Source: an uncultured Flavobacteriaceae bacterium (GTDB lineage Bacteria; Bacteroidota; Bacteroidia; Flavobacteriales; Flavobacteriaceae). Taken from it: 32,051 nucleotides of DNA. Position numbers and translations under genes: made by a program. Below, piece after piece: positions 8,681 to 16,240 of the stretch (positions are counted from its first letter, which is position 1; each line of letters opens with the position of its first letter). The DNA lies in assembly GCA_913062575.1 (NCBI GenBank), contig CAJXVT010000028.1, positions 1-32,051 on the forward strand, written 5' to 3'. Under the pieces are notes generated by a model. It ran no database searches. It was not told where the DNA came from and saw only the letters and a list, made by a program, of their open reading frames with translations.

Positions 8681-8716
8681 AGTGTTTTAGTTTGTGTGAT
8701 AATGGTAGTATCTTTA
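8681..8716 (+). promoter_or_regulatory. Promoter region, downstream copy of the duplicated promoter
   Basis: TATCTTTA at 8709-8716 is one base off the -7 consensus, 26 nt before the ATG at 8743. The 65-nt stretch from AGTGTTTTAG to the ATG aligns with 7737-7800 with about ten differences and one indel, so the duplication included the promoter and leader. Confidence 0.6.
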
Positions 8717-8742
8717 GACCTTAAATCAATTAAAAAACAAAC

Positions 8743-9477
8743 ATGAAAAAATTACTTATTTTATTTGTTATGGCTTTCGCCATGAACGTTGTAGCGCAAG
8801 AATCTACTTTGTTAAGGTTAAATTATAAAAAGGGAGATGTATATACTATGGACATGAAAATGTCTCAAGATATGGGAACAATGATGTCTGTGGATATGTC
8901 TATCAAAATTTCTCAAAAGATTACGAGTGTTACTGGTGATGAATTTGTTAGCGAAATGAAAATTACTCAGATTGCTATGGATATGAGTCAAGGAGGAAAT
9001 AATATTAGTTATGATTCTTCTAAAAGTGATGATGAATTGGATGCTTCTGGAATGCAGATGAAAGCTCAAATGGGACCTATGATGGACGCAGTTATTACAT
9101 CTAAAGGGAATAATTTGGGTAAAGTATTAGAAACTACAGTTGTGCCTAATGCACCAGGAACTAGTGATTTAGCAAAGCAATCTAACAGTGTTGAATACCC
9201 AAAAGAAGCTGTAAAAGTAGGTAGTTCTTGGACGATGACTAAAAGTGATAAAGGAATGAATCTGAATTTTGTTTATACAGTGAAATCGATTACAAGAACA
9301 ACTGTTTTGTTAGACGTATCTGGTGAAGTTTCTGGAGCCGCTAGTGGTAAAATTACTGGAAACATGGTTGTAAATAAGAAATCAGGAGTACCTACTAGTT
9401 CTAAAATTGATATGGACATGTCAGTTCAAGGAATGGATTTAAAGACAAATATGGTAATGACAATGACTAAGCAATAG
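8743..9477 (+). CDS. Secreted DUF6263-like protein, copy 2 of a tandem pair
   Basis: 244 aa, paralogue of the preceding gene. The first 32 nucleotides of the two coding sequences are identical, while the mature proteins have diverged strongly. Shared landmarks are the signal peptide ending in Ala-Gln, L-L-R-L-N-Y-K-K-G-D, S-D-D-E-L-D at about residue 90, S-W-T-M, and a C-terminal V-S-G-x-V-S-G-A-x-x-G-x-I hairpin. This copy is even richer in methionine (many M-D-M, M-K-M runs). A periplasmic or surface protein of unknown function; the Met content might serve metal or oxidant binding, but that is only a suggestion. Confidence 0.8.
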   Translation: MKKLLILFVMAFAMNVVAQESTLLRLNYKKGDVYTMDMKMSQDMGTMMSVDMSIKISQKITSVTGDEFVSEMKITQIAMDMSQGGNNISYDSSKSDDELDASGMQMKAQMGPMMDAVITSKGNNLGKVLETTVVPNAPGTSDLAKQSNSVEYPKEAVKVGSSWTMTKSDKGMNLNFVYTVKSITRTTVLLDVSGEVSGAASGKITGNMVVNKKSGVPTSSKIDMDMSVQGMDLKTNMVMTMTKQ

Positions 9478-9494
9478 TCAAAATTAATATAATA

Positions 9495-9545
9495 AAAAAG
9501 CCTCGAGAATCTTGAATCTATTTTCAGTATCCTCAAGGCTTTTTA
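9495..9545. terminator. Bidirectional terminator between convergent genes
   Basis: AAAAAGCCTCGAGAAT (from 9495) pairs, with two G-T wobbles, with ATCCTCAAGGCTTTTT (9529-9544). It has A-runs on one side and T-runs on the other, so it can serve copy 2 on the plus strand and the GNAT gene on the minus strand. It overlaps the GNAT stop codon by 3 bases. Confidence 0.85.
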
Positions 9546-10220
9546 TTTTTTATGAAAGTACCACCAGTTCATATCTCTAGTTAATTTAAAACCTAAAGAT
9601 TCATAGAGACCAATTGCTGTGTTTCCTTTTGTAGTGTGCAGAATTGGATGTTTGTTCTCTTTCAAAACTTCCTTCGTAACATGTGCCGTTAACTGTTTTG
9701 CATAGCCTTTACGAGTATAATCTGGATGTGTAACAATGGCGCTAATTTCTATCCAATCATCAGTTTGCATTCTTTGTCCAGCAATAGCAACTAATTTTTT
9801 GTCTTTAAAAATCCCAAAATAGTTACCCATTTCAAAAGTTCTTTTTTGATAATAGCCAGGCATAACTAACCAGATTAGATTATGTATTTCTTCTATATGA
9901 TCATTTGTAAGCGAAATAATTTCTTCAGTAATTGGATATTCAACCAATTTTTCTAAAACCATTTGACAACCTTCAATTTTTTGATCTAGAACCACAAAAT
10001 TTTCATCAAAAATAGGCGTCTCATTTTCAGAAACCAAAAAGAAGCTATCTGTTAGTTTTGCATATTCATTTAATGCTTTAGCTGTCTTTGTTGTATCTGT
10101 AAATGCCCCAAAAGGACAAATTTCAGGATTGTAGAATTTTACATCTTCATAGGAGAGTGAAAAAGAACGGTGCGTTTCACAAAGCGAGTCCCAAACTGGG
10201 TTTTTAAGTTTTTCTTCCAT
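9543..10220 (-). CDS. GNAT-family N-acetyltransferase
   Basis: 225 aa. The C-terminal half (about 105-225) is a GNAT domain of the FR47-like kind: beta strands around G-I-F-K-D-K-K-L-V-A-I-A-G, I-S-A-I-V-T-H-P-D-Y, the acetyl-CoA pyrophosphate loop R170-K-G-Y-A174, then N-T-A-I-G-L-Y-E-S-L-G-F, the usual motif B. The N-terminal 100 residues are a variable region with W-D-S-L. The acceptor is unknown; these enzymes acetylate small amines or protein N-termini. It lies downstream of pdhC but is separated from it by a terminator, so it is probably transcribed on its own. Confidence 0.88.
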   Translation of the reverse strand: MEEKLKNPVWDSLCETHRSFSLSYEDVKFYNPEICPFGAFTDTTKTAKALNEYAKLTDSFFLVSENETPIFDENFVVLDQKIEGCQMVLEKLVEYPITEEIISLTNDHIEEIHNLIWLVMPGYYQKRTFEMGNYFGIFKDKKLVAIAGQRMQTDDWIEISAIVTHPDYTRKGYAKQLTAHVTKEVLKENKHPILHTTKGNTAIGLYESLGFKLTRDMNWWYFHKK

Positions 10221-10227
10221 CTTAGGT

Positions 10228-10263
10228 AAAAATAAAAAAGCTTGAGAATTATCTCAAGCTTTT
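10228..10263 (-). terminator. Rho-independent terminator of the pdhA-pdhC operon
   Basis: The perfect 12-bp stem AAAAGCTTGAGA (10236-10247) / 10252-10263 has a 4-nt loop. Read on the minus strand it ends in TTTTTTATTTTT. It starts 25 nt after the pdhC stop. Confidence 0.9.
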
Positions 10264-10288
10264 AGTGTTATATATTTTATAAAAAATA

Positions 10289-11905
10289 CTAAGCTAACAT
10301 TGTAACTGGATTTTCTAAAAATGTTTTTAATGTTTGTAAGAATTGAGCACCTACAGCACCATCAACAGTTCTGTGATCACAAGCTAAAGTAAGTTTCATT
10401 GTGTTTCCAACAACAATTTGACTGTTCTTAACTACTGGTTTTTCAACAATAGCACCAACAGATAAAATTGCAGAGTTTGGCTGATTGATTATAGAAGTAA
10501 AACTTTCTATTCCAAACATACCTAAGTTAGAAACTGTAAATGTACTTCCTTGCATTTCTGAAGGAGTAATTTTCTTGTTTCTTGCTTTTCCTGCCAAGTC
10601 TTTTACAGTAAATCCTATTTGAGTTAAACTCAATGCATCTGTGTTTTTTACAACTGGTACAACCAATCCTTCATCTACAGCAACAGCAACACCAACATTA
10701 ATGTGACTATGGAACAAGGTATTGTTATCTGTCCAGCTTGTATTTACTTGTGGATGCTTTTTTAATGCCATTGCACACGCTTTTACAACCATATCATTAA
10801 ATGATACTCTAGTGTCTGGAATTGCATTAATCATCTTACGAGAAGCCATTGCATTCTCCATATCTACTTCTATATTTAAATAGAAATGTGGTGCTGAGAA
10901 TTTAGAATTTCCTAATGCTTTAGCAATCGCCTTACGCATTTGAGAATTTTTAACTTCTGATGTGTTTTCTTCTCCAGCAACCGCAAAATTTGTAACTGAT
11001 GGACTAGGAGCAGCAGTCTGTTGAATAGGAGCTACAACTTGAGGAGTATAGTTTTCTACATCCTTTTTGATGATTCTTCCGTTTTCTCCAGAGCCTTTTA
11101 TATCTGTTAACTTAATTCCTTTGTCACTAGCAATTTTCTTAGCTAATGGCGAAGCAAAAATTCTTCCAGTATTTGTAGTTGTAGTTTCTGCTACTTTTTG
11201 TGGAGTAGCTTCTACAGTTTTAGTTTCTTCTTTAGGTGATTCTGTTTTTGTTTCAGAAGGACTAGATAATGTTCCTGCTTGTTGAGCAGCAACTAGAGCA
11301 GTGACATCTGTTCCTGCATTTCCGATGATTGCTAAAAGAGAATCAACTGGAGCACTTTCTCCTTCTTGAACACCAATATGTAATAAAGTTCCTTCGTTAA
11401 AAGATTCGAACTCCATTGTCGCTTTATCAGTTTCGATTTCAGCTAAAATATCACCTTCTTCAATTTTGTCTCCAACACTTTTTAACCAAGAAGCAACAGT
11501 CCCATCCGTCATTGTATCACTTAAACGAGGCATTGTAATAATCAATGCTCCATCTGGTATTGCTACGGCTTTAGTTGTGCTAGTTTCTTCTTTTGGTGTT
11601 TCAGTTTCTGCAGATGCATTTTCTTCTACGTCAGTTGAACCATTTAATAATGCAGAAATGTCTTCACCTTTATCACCAATAATAGCTAAAAGAGTATCAA
11701 CAGGAGCACTTTCTCCTTCTTGAACTCCAATATGTAATAAAGTTCCTTCGTTAAAGGATTCAAATTCCATGGTAGCTTTGTCTGTTTCTATTTCAGCCAA
11801 AATATCGCCTTCTTCTATAGAATCACCAATATTTATTAACCATTTAGCTACAACGCCTTCTTCCATTGTGTCGCTTAAACGCGGCATGTTTACTACTATT
11901 GCCAT
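10289..11905 (-). CDS. pdhC: Pyruvate dehydrogenase E2, dihydrolipoamide acetyltransferase with two lipoyl domains
   Basis: 538 aa. Two lipoyl domains (residues 1-77 and about 121-196) carry lipoyl lysines Lys43 and Lys161 in E-T-D-K-A. A subunit-binding domain follows at about 247-285 (F-A-S-P-L-A-K-K-I-A, G-S-G-E-N-G-R-I), then the acetyltransferase core ending in C-D510-H511-R-T-V-D-G. The linkers are rich in Glu, Thr and Pro. The enzyme transfers acetyl from the E1-bound hydroxyethyl group to CoA within the cytoplasmic PDH complex. The two lipoyl domains share an exact 41-residue stretch. The gene begins 3 nt after pdhA. As is common in this class of bacteria, E1-beta and E3 are not here. 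Confidence 0.95.
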   Translation of the reverse strand: MAIVVNMPRLSDTMEEGVVAKWLINIGDSIEEGDILAEIETDKATMEFESFNEGTLLHIGVQEGESAPVDTLLAIIGDKGEDISALLNGSTDVEENASAETETPKEETSTTKAVAIPDGALIITMPRLSDTMTDGTVASWLKSVGDKIEEGDILAEIETDKATMEFESFNEGTLLHIGVQEGESAPVDSLLAIIGNAGTDVTALVAAQQAGTLSSPSETKTESPKEETKTVEATPQKVAETTTTNTGRIFASPLAKKIASDKGIKLTDIKGSGENGRIIKKDVENYTPQVVAPIQQTAAPSPSVTNFAVAGEENTSEVKNSQMRKAIAKALGNSKFSAPHFYLNIEVDMENAMASRKMINAIPDTRVSFNDMVVKACAMALKKHPQVNTSWTDNNTLFHSHINVGVAVAVDEGLVVPVVKNTDALSLTQIGFTVKDLAGKARNKKITPSEMQGSTFTVSNLGMFGIESFTSIINQPNSAILSVGAIVEKPVVKNSQIVVGNTMKLTLACDHRTVDGAVGAQFLQTLKTFLENPVTMLA

Positions 11906-11908
11906 AAT

Positions 11909-12898
11909 TTATCTGATAAAAGGGTAATCTTCTTGTTCGTATACGATATCGTGCAATTGACTTACTTCTGGATATGGAGATTCTTCTGCGAATTTCTCAC
12001 ATTCATTTACTGAGTCTTTTACCTCTTGTTTAATTGCTTCAATTTCTTTTTCGGTAAGATATTTTTTCTCCTTGATTACATTTAAAACTTGAGTAATTGG
12101 ATCTAATTTTTTATACTCTTCTACTTCGTCTTTTGTTCTATAGTGCTGTGCATCAGACATTGAGTGCCCTCTATATCTATATGTTTTTATTTGCAAGAAC
12201 GTTGGCCCTTCACCTCGACGAGCTCTTTGAATGGCTTCATCAACAGCTTCAGCAACCTTTATAGGGTTCATTCCATCTACAGGACCACAAGGCATTCCAT
12301 ATCCTAAACCAAGTTTCCAGATGTCTGTATGATTTGCTGTTCTTTCTACAGATGTTCCCATTGCGTATCCATTGTCTTCAACAATAAATACCACAGGTAA
12401 TTTCCACAGCATTGCCATATTAAAAGTTTCATGTAATGATCCTTGTCTTGCAGCACCATCACCAAAATAAGTTAAGGTTACTCCGTCGTTTCCTGCATAC
12501 TTATCACCAAAAGCAATTCCAGCTCCTAATGGAATTTGACCACCAACAATTCCGTGCCCTCCATAAAAACCTTTTTCTTTAGAGAAAATGTGCATAGAAC
12601 CACCCATTCCTTTAGATGTTCCAGTTGCTTTTCCATATAATTCTGCCATTACATTTTTAGGATCTACGCCCATACCAATCGGCTGAACATGATTACGATA
12701 GGCAGTAATCATTTTGTCTTTACCTAATTCCATTGCATGCAAAGAACCAGCTAATACTGCTTCTTGACCATTATATAAGTGTAAAAAACCTCTTACTTTT
12801 TGTTGAATATAAACAGCTGCAAGCTTGTCTTCAAACTTTCTCCAAAAAAGCATATCTCTATACCAGTTGATGTAGGTTTCTTTGGTGATTTTCTTCAT
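11909..12898 (-). CDS. pdhA: Pyruvate dehydrogenase E1 component, alpha subunit
   Basis: 329 aa, normal length. The thiamine diphosphate motif starts at Gly146-Asp147-Gly148 and ends at E-D-N176-G-Y-A-M-G-T; the family usually has N-N where this has D-N. The Y-R-Y-R-G-H-S-M-S-D loop near the active site is present. With E1-beta (encoded elsewhere) it decarboxylates pyruvate and reductively acetylates the lipoyl arm of E2. It is first in a two-gene operon with pdhC. K-K-I-T-K-E-T-Y-I-N-W-Y-R-D-M at the N-terminus matches the family start, so the ATG at 12898 is right. Confidence 0.95.
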   Translation of the reverse strand: MKKITKETYINWYRDMLFWRKFEDKLAAVYIQQKVRGFLHLYNGQEAVLAGSLHAMELGKDKMITAYRNHVQPIGMGVDPKNVMAELYGKATGTSKGMGGSMHIFSKEKGFYGGHGIVGGQIPLGAGIAFGDKYAGNDGVTLTYFGDGAARQGSLHETFNMAMLWKLPVVFIVEDNGYAMGTSVERTANHTDIWKLGLGYGMPCGPVDGMNPIKVAEAVDEAIQRARRGEGPTFLQIKTYRYRGHSMSDAQHYRTKDEVEEYKKLDPITQVLNVIKEKKYLTEKEIEAIKQEVKDSVNECEKFAEESPYPEVSQLHDIVYEQEDYPFIR

Positions 12899-12953
12899 TA
12901 TTATTAGTTGTTATATATGTGTTTTACTAAAAATGTAAAATTAATGCTAACTG

Positions 12954-12961
12954 CAAAAATA
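12954..12961 (-). promoter_or_regulatory. -7 promoter element upstream of pdhA
   Basis: TATTTTTG on the minus strand matches TAnnTTTG exactly. Transcription would start about 50 nt before the pdhA ATG. No TTG at the proper distance was found, so only the -7 element is supported. Confidence 0.45.
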
Positions 12962-13038
12962 GTTGTTTTTTATTTTTTAAAAAAGAGGTTTTCAATAAAA
13001 GTATGAAAGAAAAATTAAATAGCTTTTGTAAAGGAAGT

Positions 13039-13692
13039 TTATTTATCTTTTACTATTAAAAGTGTAGCAACAGCACCAGTTGCAAGATTCCATTCGTTTT
13101 CAGAAATTAAACTACCAGAATCGTCATAAACTTTAAAACCAGCAGTGTTTGGACCAGAAGTTCCTTGGTTTAATGCTTTAATAGCAATTTTATTGATTCC
13201 TTTTTCAAGAGGAATTTTAAATTGTTGGTATGCTTGTGTTAAAACGATATTATAGACAACAGGAATATTATTGATGTAAATGGTAACTCTATCTCCATCT
13301 GGGTGTTGGAAATCTCTACAGATAATTTTAATATATTCAGAATTGCTTCTAAAGTCACCTAGATGTTGATCTACTCTTTTGTACTGACCACTTATTAGTT
13401 TTAAATGTTTATTCGCAAGCTCTTCTTTTAATTTTGCCTTACTAATAATGCCTTTGTTTTTTAATGCGGCATCTATTTGGGCTTGCTTTCTTGTTTTTTG
13501 AGAATTGTTGTACGCATTTTTAAACCCGTTTGTAGAATCTGAATTTAAAGAGGTCGGCTTCTTTATAGTATTAATTTTTGCATTAATTTTTATACTCTTT
13601 TTTTTGTCAATTTTATCTTCTTGAGAAAAAGTTGACAGTATAGAAAAGAAGCATAAGCTTACTAATAAAAATGTTTTCACTTTAAAATTCAT
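13039..13692 (-). CDS. Secreted protein of unknown function
   Basis: 217 aa. A signal peptide (residues 1-23, hydrophobic F-L-L-V-S-L-C-F-F, ending F-S-Q) is followed by a lysine-rich, probably flexible region (24-100). The C-terminal part (about 105-215) is beta-rich: S-E-Y-I-K-I-I-C-R-D, P-D-G-D-R-V-T-I-Y-I-N-N, G-I-N-K-I-A-I-K-A-L-N-Q-G-T-S-G-P-N-T-A-G. Alternating strands and conserved-looking Asn/Gly turns suggest a jelly-roll or C2-like beta-sandwich. I do not recognise a named domain. It has its own -7 element and no close partner gene. Confidence 0.75.
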   Translation of the reverse strand: MNFKVKTFLLVSLCFFSILSTFSQEDKIDKKKSIKINAKINTIKKPTSLNSDSTNGFKNAYNNSQKTRKQAQIDAALKNKGIISKAKLKEELANKHLKLISGQYKRVDQHLGDFRSNSEYIKIICRDFQHPDGDRVTIYINNIPVVYNIVLTQAYQQFKIPLEKGINKIAIKALNQGTSGPNTAGFKVYDDSGSLISENEWNLATGAVATLLIVKDK

Positions 13693-13717
13693 ACAAAAAA
13701 GGATTATTTCTGTAGTG

Positions 13718-13725
13718 CAAATATA
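13718..13725 (-). promoter_or_regulatory. -7 promoter element upstream of the secreted unknown gene
   Basis: TATATTTG (minus strand) matches TAnnTTTG exactly, about 25 nt before the ATG at 13692. No -33 TTG at standard spacing was seen. Confidence 0.5.
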
Positions 13726-13769
13726 GTACCGTAATTTTTAAGTATTGTTTTGGATTCGTTAAAATTAAC

Positions 13770-14453
13770 TTATCTAATCGGAAAATTAAAATAAGTTTTA
13801 GGAAAAGGCTCGTTTTTCAACGTAAAATGCCACCATTCTTTCTCATAAGGTTTAAACCCATTTGAGATCATTAAGTTGCGAAGTAACAATCGATTTGCTC
13901 TTTGTTTTTTTGAGATAGATGTATATTGGGCATGAGAAATTACGCCAAAAAAATCATACGGACTTCCCATATCTAATTCTGTATTTGTTGCTACATCTAC
14001 AATAGTTAAATCTACTGTACTTCCTCTTGTGTGTCCAGATTTTGATGCGATATATCCATATTCAAAAAGTTTGCTTTTGGGAACTTTAGGATAGTATGGT
14101 TTTTTCATAAGGGTGTCGTCTAATATTTTTGCCCATCTAACAAAATGATTTACGGAATGTTGTGGTCTGTATGCATCAAATATTTTTAAACTCAAGTTAA
14201 ACTGAAGTAATTTTAGTTGTACTCTTTTTAAGGCTTGAGCGGTAAGATTAGAAACAATTAGAGTATCCTTTAAATAGCCATCAATAGGTTTTCCAATGAA
14301 GTTATTATGAGATAAGTATCGTAATTCAGTTTTTATTGTGCTGTCAATATCATTCAGATACACAAAACCTGTTGGTAATTTTTGACTCTGTGAAGATATA
14401 GCAGTTGCTGTGCTAACTGCTAAAATGAAGAAGATTACTTTAAGTTTTTTCAT
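13770..14453 (-). CDS. VanX-like D-alanyl-D-alanine dipeptidase (peptidase family M15D)
   Basis: 227 aa from the ATG at 14453. An ATG 33 nt upstream would extend the frame, but the signal peptide (M-K-K-L-K-V-I-F-F-I-L-A-V) begins here. The zinc enzyme motif S-G-H141-T-R-G-S-T-V-D148-L and the E206-W-W-H209 motif keep the family spacing, and Arg96 sits in D-A-Y-R-P. It should cut D-Ala-D-Ala or related dipeptides in the periplasm. Because it is exported and lacks vanH/vanA neighbours, a peptidoglycan-recycling or nutritional role is more likely than vancomycin resistance. Its start abuts the T-run of a terminator from the gene upstream. Confidence 0.9.
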   Translation of the reverse strand: MKKLKVIFFILAVSTATAISSQSQKLPTGFVYLNDIDSTIKTELRYLSHNNFIGKPIDGYLKDTLIVSNLTAQALKRVQLKLLQFNLSLKIFDAYRPQHSVNHFVRWAKILDDTLMKKPYYPKVPKSKLFEYGYIASKSGHTRGSTVDLTIVDVATNTELDMGSPYDFFGVISHAQYTSISKKQRANRLLLRNLMISNGFKPYEKEWWHFTLKNEPFPKTYFNFPIR

Positions 14454-14496
14454 GAAAAAAATACTTACACTTAGGTGATTACCCAAATGTAAGTAT
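14454..14496 (-). terminator. Terminator after the DUF2911 gene, overlapping the dipeptidase leader
   Basis: The arms 14461-14476 and 14481-14496 are 16-bp inverted repeats with two G-T type mismatches (ATACTTACA at the outer end) and a 4-nt loop. On the minus strand the stem is followed by seven T in eight bases that run up to the dipeptidase ATG. The minus-strand TACATTTG (14484-14491) in the same stem matches the -7 promoter consensus, so the element may both end one transcript and start the next. Confidence 0.7.
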
Positions 14497-14520
14497 TAAA
14501 GATTAATTAAGAAATAAATA

Positions 14521-15564
14521 TTATTTCAATTTATCAATGGCTTTATTAATTCTTTCTTTTCTGTCAGAAGGTGCAAGTTTTAATGCCTTTTTATACATTT
14601 TTAATGCAGATTTTTTATCTTTTGCTTGCTCATGTCCCCATGCCATTGCTGTGTAAGATTGGTAGTTTTTTGGAGCATTTTTTATATTGTGCTTTAAGAT
14701 TTCCAATCCTCCATTAGTATCTTTAGCTCTAAATTTACCAGCTGCTGCTCTTTGTAAATCTCTTACAGACCCAATGCCTAAAGCCTCAGTATTTAACTTA
14801 TCTGCATCAGCTCTATTTCCTTGCTTTTCTAAAATCTTTGCTTTTAAAGAAAGGTTGTTAAAGTTTCTATTGTTTCTAATAGATCTGTCAATCCACTTTG
14901 TAGCATCATCTAAATAAACATTGTTATTTAAATTGTATTGAGCAGCATTGTATAAACCTGTCCATCCCCACCAAGGTAAAGAGTTAAACTGACTTTTAAT
15001 GTTTTCATTTACCAGATGTTTTGAATCTATATGCACATCAAATGAAACACTAGTAGTTGCCCAGCTTAATTCTACTGTAGCCCCATCTGCTTTGATGTTT
15101 TCAAAGCTAAACATCATTGCTTCTTGATGCTGACTGCTTTTAGAAGTTGCGTTGAAACGAATTACGTCTTTGCTTTTGTCATAAAAATAACTTCCCCAAG
15201 CTTTAGTTTCTGTATTTAAAATAATTGTCCAATTGTTTTTGTTGGGTATTGCGTGAAATCCGTAAGCACCAGCTTTTACAACTTTACCATCAATGGTTAC
15301 ATCTGTAGAGAATTTTATAATTGTATTATCATCAGCACCAGCTCTCCATATTTTTCCAAACGGAATTAATTTACCGAAAATATCTCGCCCTTTTACTAAA
15401 GGTCTGTGGTAAGATATTGCCATATCTGTTACACCAATTTGTTGATATACTTTTGCTTTTGGACTTGCTGCAGGTAATTTTACTGCATGTTCAAATTGTG
15501 CATTTACTTGGCTGCTAAAAATTAGGCAGACAATAAATAGTGACGAAGTAATTATTTTTTTCAT
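14521..15564 (-). CDS. Secreted DUF2911 protein with C-terminal TPR-like region
   Basis: 347 aa. Signal peptide 1-22 (ends V-N-A-Q). Residues about 28-175 match DUF2911: S-P-K-A-K-V-Y-Q-Q-I-G-V-T-D, Y-H-R-P-x-V-K-G-R-D-I-F-G, F-G-K-I-W-R-A-G-A-D-D-N-T, and G-A-Y-G-F-H-A-I-P-N. From about 195 the protein is helical, with tetratricopeptide-like repeats; the best is Y-T-A-M-A-W-G-H-E-Q-A-K-D-K-K-S-A-L near residues 306-323. This arrangement is frequent in Bacteroidota; no biochemical role is established. It is likely periplasmic. It is transcribed alone and ends at the terminator that overlaps the dipeptidase start. Confidence 0.9.
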   Translation of the reverse strand: MKKIITSSLFIVCLIFSSQVNAQFEHAVKLPAASPKAKVYQQIGVTDMAISYHRPLVKGRDIFGKLIPFGKIWRAGADDNTIIKFSTDVTIDGKVVKAGAYGFHAIPNKNNWTIILNTETKAWGSYFYDKSKDVIRFNATSKSSQHQEAMMFSFENIKADGATVELSWATTSVSFDVHIDSKHLVNENIKSQFNSLPWWGWTGLYNAAQYNLNNNVYLDDATKWIDRSIRNNRNFNNLSLKAKILEKQGNRADADKLNTEALGIGSVRDLQRAAAGKFRAKDTNGGLEILKHNIKNAPKNYQSYTAMAWGHEQAKDKKSALKMYKKALKLAPSDRKERINKAIDKLK

Positions 15565-15632
15565 GATTGATTGATTTTAAATTCGTGTAAATTTACTTTA
15601 CTAACATCTTTATTTGTGTTAAGATATTGGTA

Positions 15633-15672
15633 AAAAAAGCAAAAGCCATATTAAATAAATAATATGACTTTT
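15633..15672 (-). terminator. Rho-independent terminator ending the DUF4870-PadR-PspC cluster
   Basis: AAAAGCCATATTA (15641-15653) pairs with TAATATGACTTTT (15660-15672) with one wobble and a 6-nt loop. On the minus strand it leads into GCTTTTTTTACC. It is about 80 nt past the NTF2-like stop; a smaller hairpin (15710-15717/15726-15733, ATTAAGGA) lies between. Confidence 0.82.
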
Positions 15673-15750
15673 ACAAAGTAAACTAATAAAACCAAGTATT
15701 AGTACTATGATTAAGGATTGAAGAGTCCTTAATATAGATTTTTAAATATG

Positions 15751-16233
15751 TTAATTATGAAGGCTGATTACTTTCGTAATTTTCCAACTATTGCTTTTGT
15801 TTTTCCAGATTACAATAAATTTACTAGCTATAGACTTCGCATTAGGTTCTTCTTTATTAAAGAACTTATGATAGCCAATTTGTATAGCTCCATAGTCTTT
15901 TATTGGATATACCTCAACACTACCTTTTATTAATGTTCTAGTTACTTTATTGCAAATATTTTTTTCTAAAGACTTTAAAATTTCACTCTTTGAAGTTGAA
16001 AGTCCTCCTTTATCATGAAAAAACTCAAGATCATCATCATAGATGTCAGCTTGCGTTTTCATGTCACAAGTATTGTACGCATTGAAATACTTGGTGTCCA
16101 TTTTTACAATCTCATTATACAATTTTACATCAGATGCTTTGTATTTTGGTATTTCATGTGCCTGCGCATTTGTAATCCATGAAAACAAAAATAGTGCAAT
16201 TGTAATTAAAAAGGTTAGTATTGATTTTAACAT
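15751..16233 (-). CDS. Secreted NTF2-like (DUF4440/SnoaL-type) protein
   Basis: 160 aa. A signal peptide (residues about 1-24, ending T-N-A-Q-A) precedes one NTF2-fold domain: V-K-M-D-T-K-Y-F-N-A-Y-N-T-C-D, then A-D-I-Y-D-D-D-L-E-F-F-H-D-K-G-G, a pattern seen in DUF4440/SnoaL-like proteins, and a final N-S-W-K-I-T-K-V. Such domains bind small ligands or act as simple cyclases and isomerases; the ligand is unknown. Its ATG is 7 nt after the serine hydrolase stop, so the two are cotranscribed. It is the last gene of the run. Confidence 0.85.
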   Translation of the reverse strand: MLKSILTFLITIALFLFSWITNAQAHEIPKYKASDVKLYNEIVKMDTKYFNAYNTCDMKTQADIYDDDLEFFHDKGGLSTSKSEILKSLEKNICNKVTRTLIKGSVEVYPIKDYGAIQIGYHKFFNKEEPNAKSIASKFIVIWKNKSNSWKITKVISLHN

Positions 16234-16240
16234 GGATATT

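Noticed and set aside
13770..14453. Vancomycin-resistance cluster
   Set aside because: There is no vanH, vanA/B ligase or vanRS nearby, and the enzyme is exported, unlike the cytoplasmic VanX of resistance clusters.
13770..14486. Longer start for the dipeptidase at 14486
   Set aside because: It would add residues in front of the signal peptide and place the start inside the terminator hairpin; the ATG at 14453 fits better.
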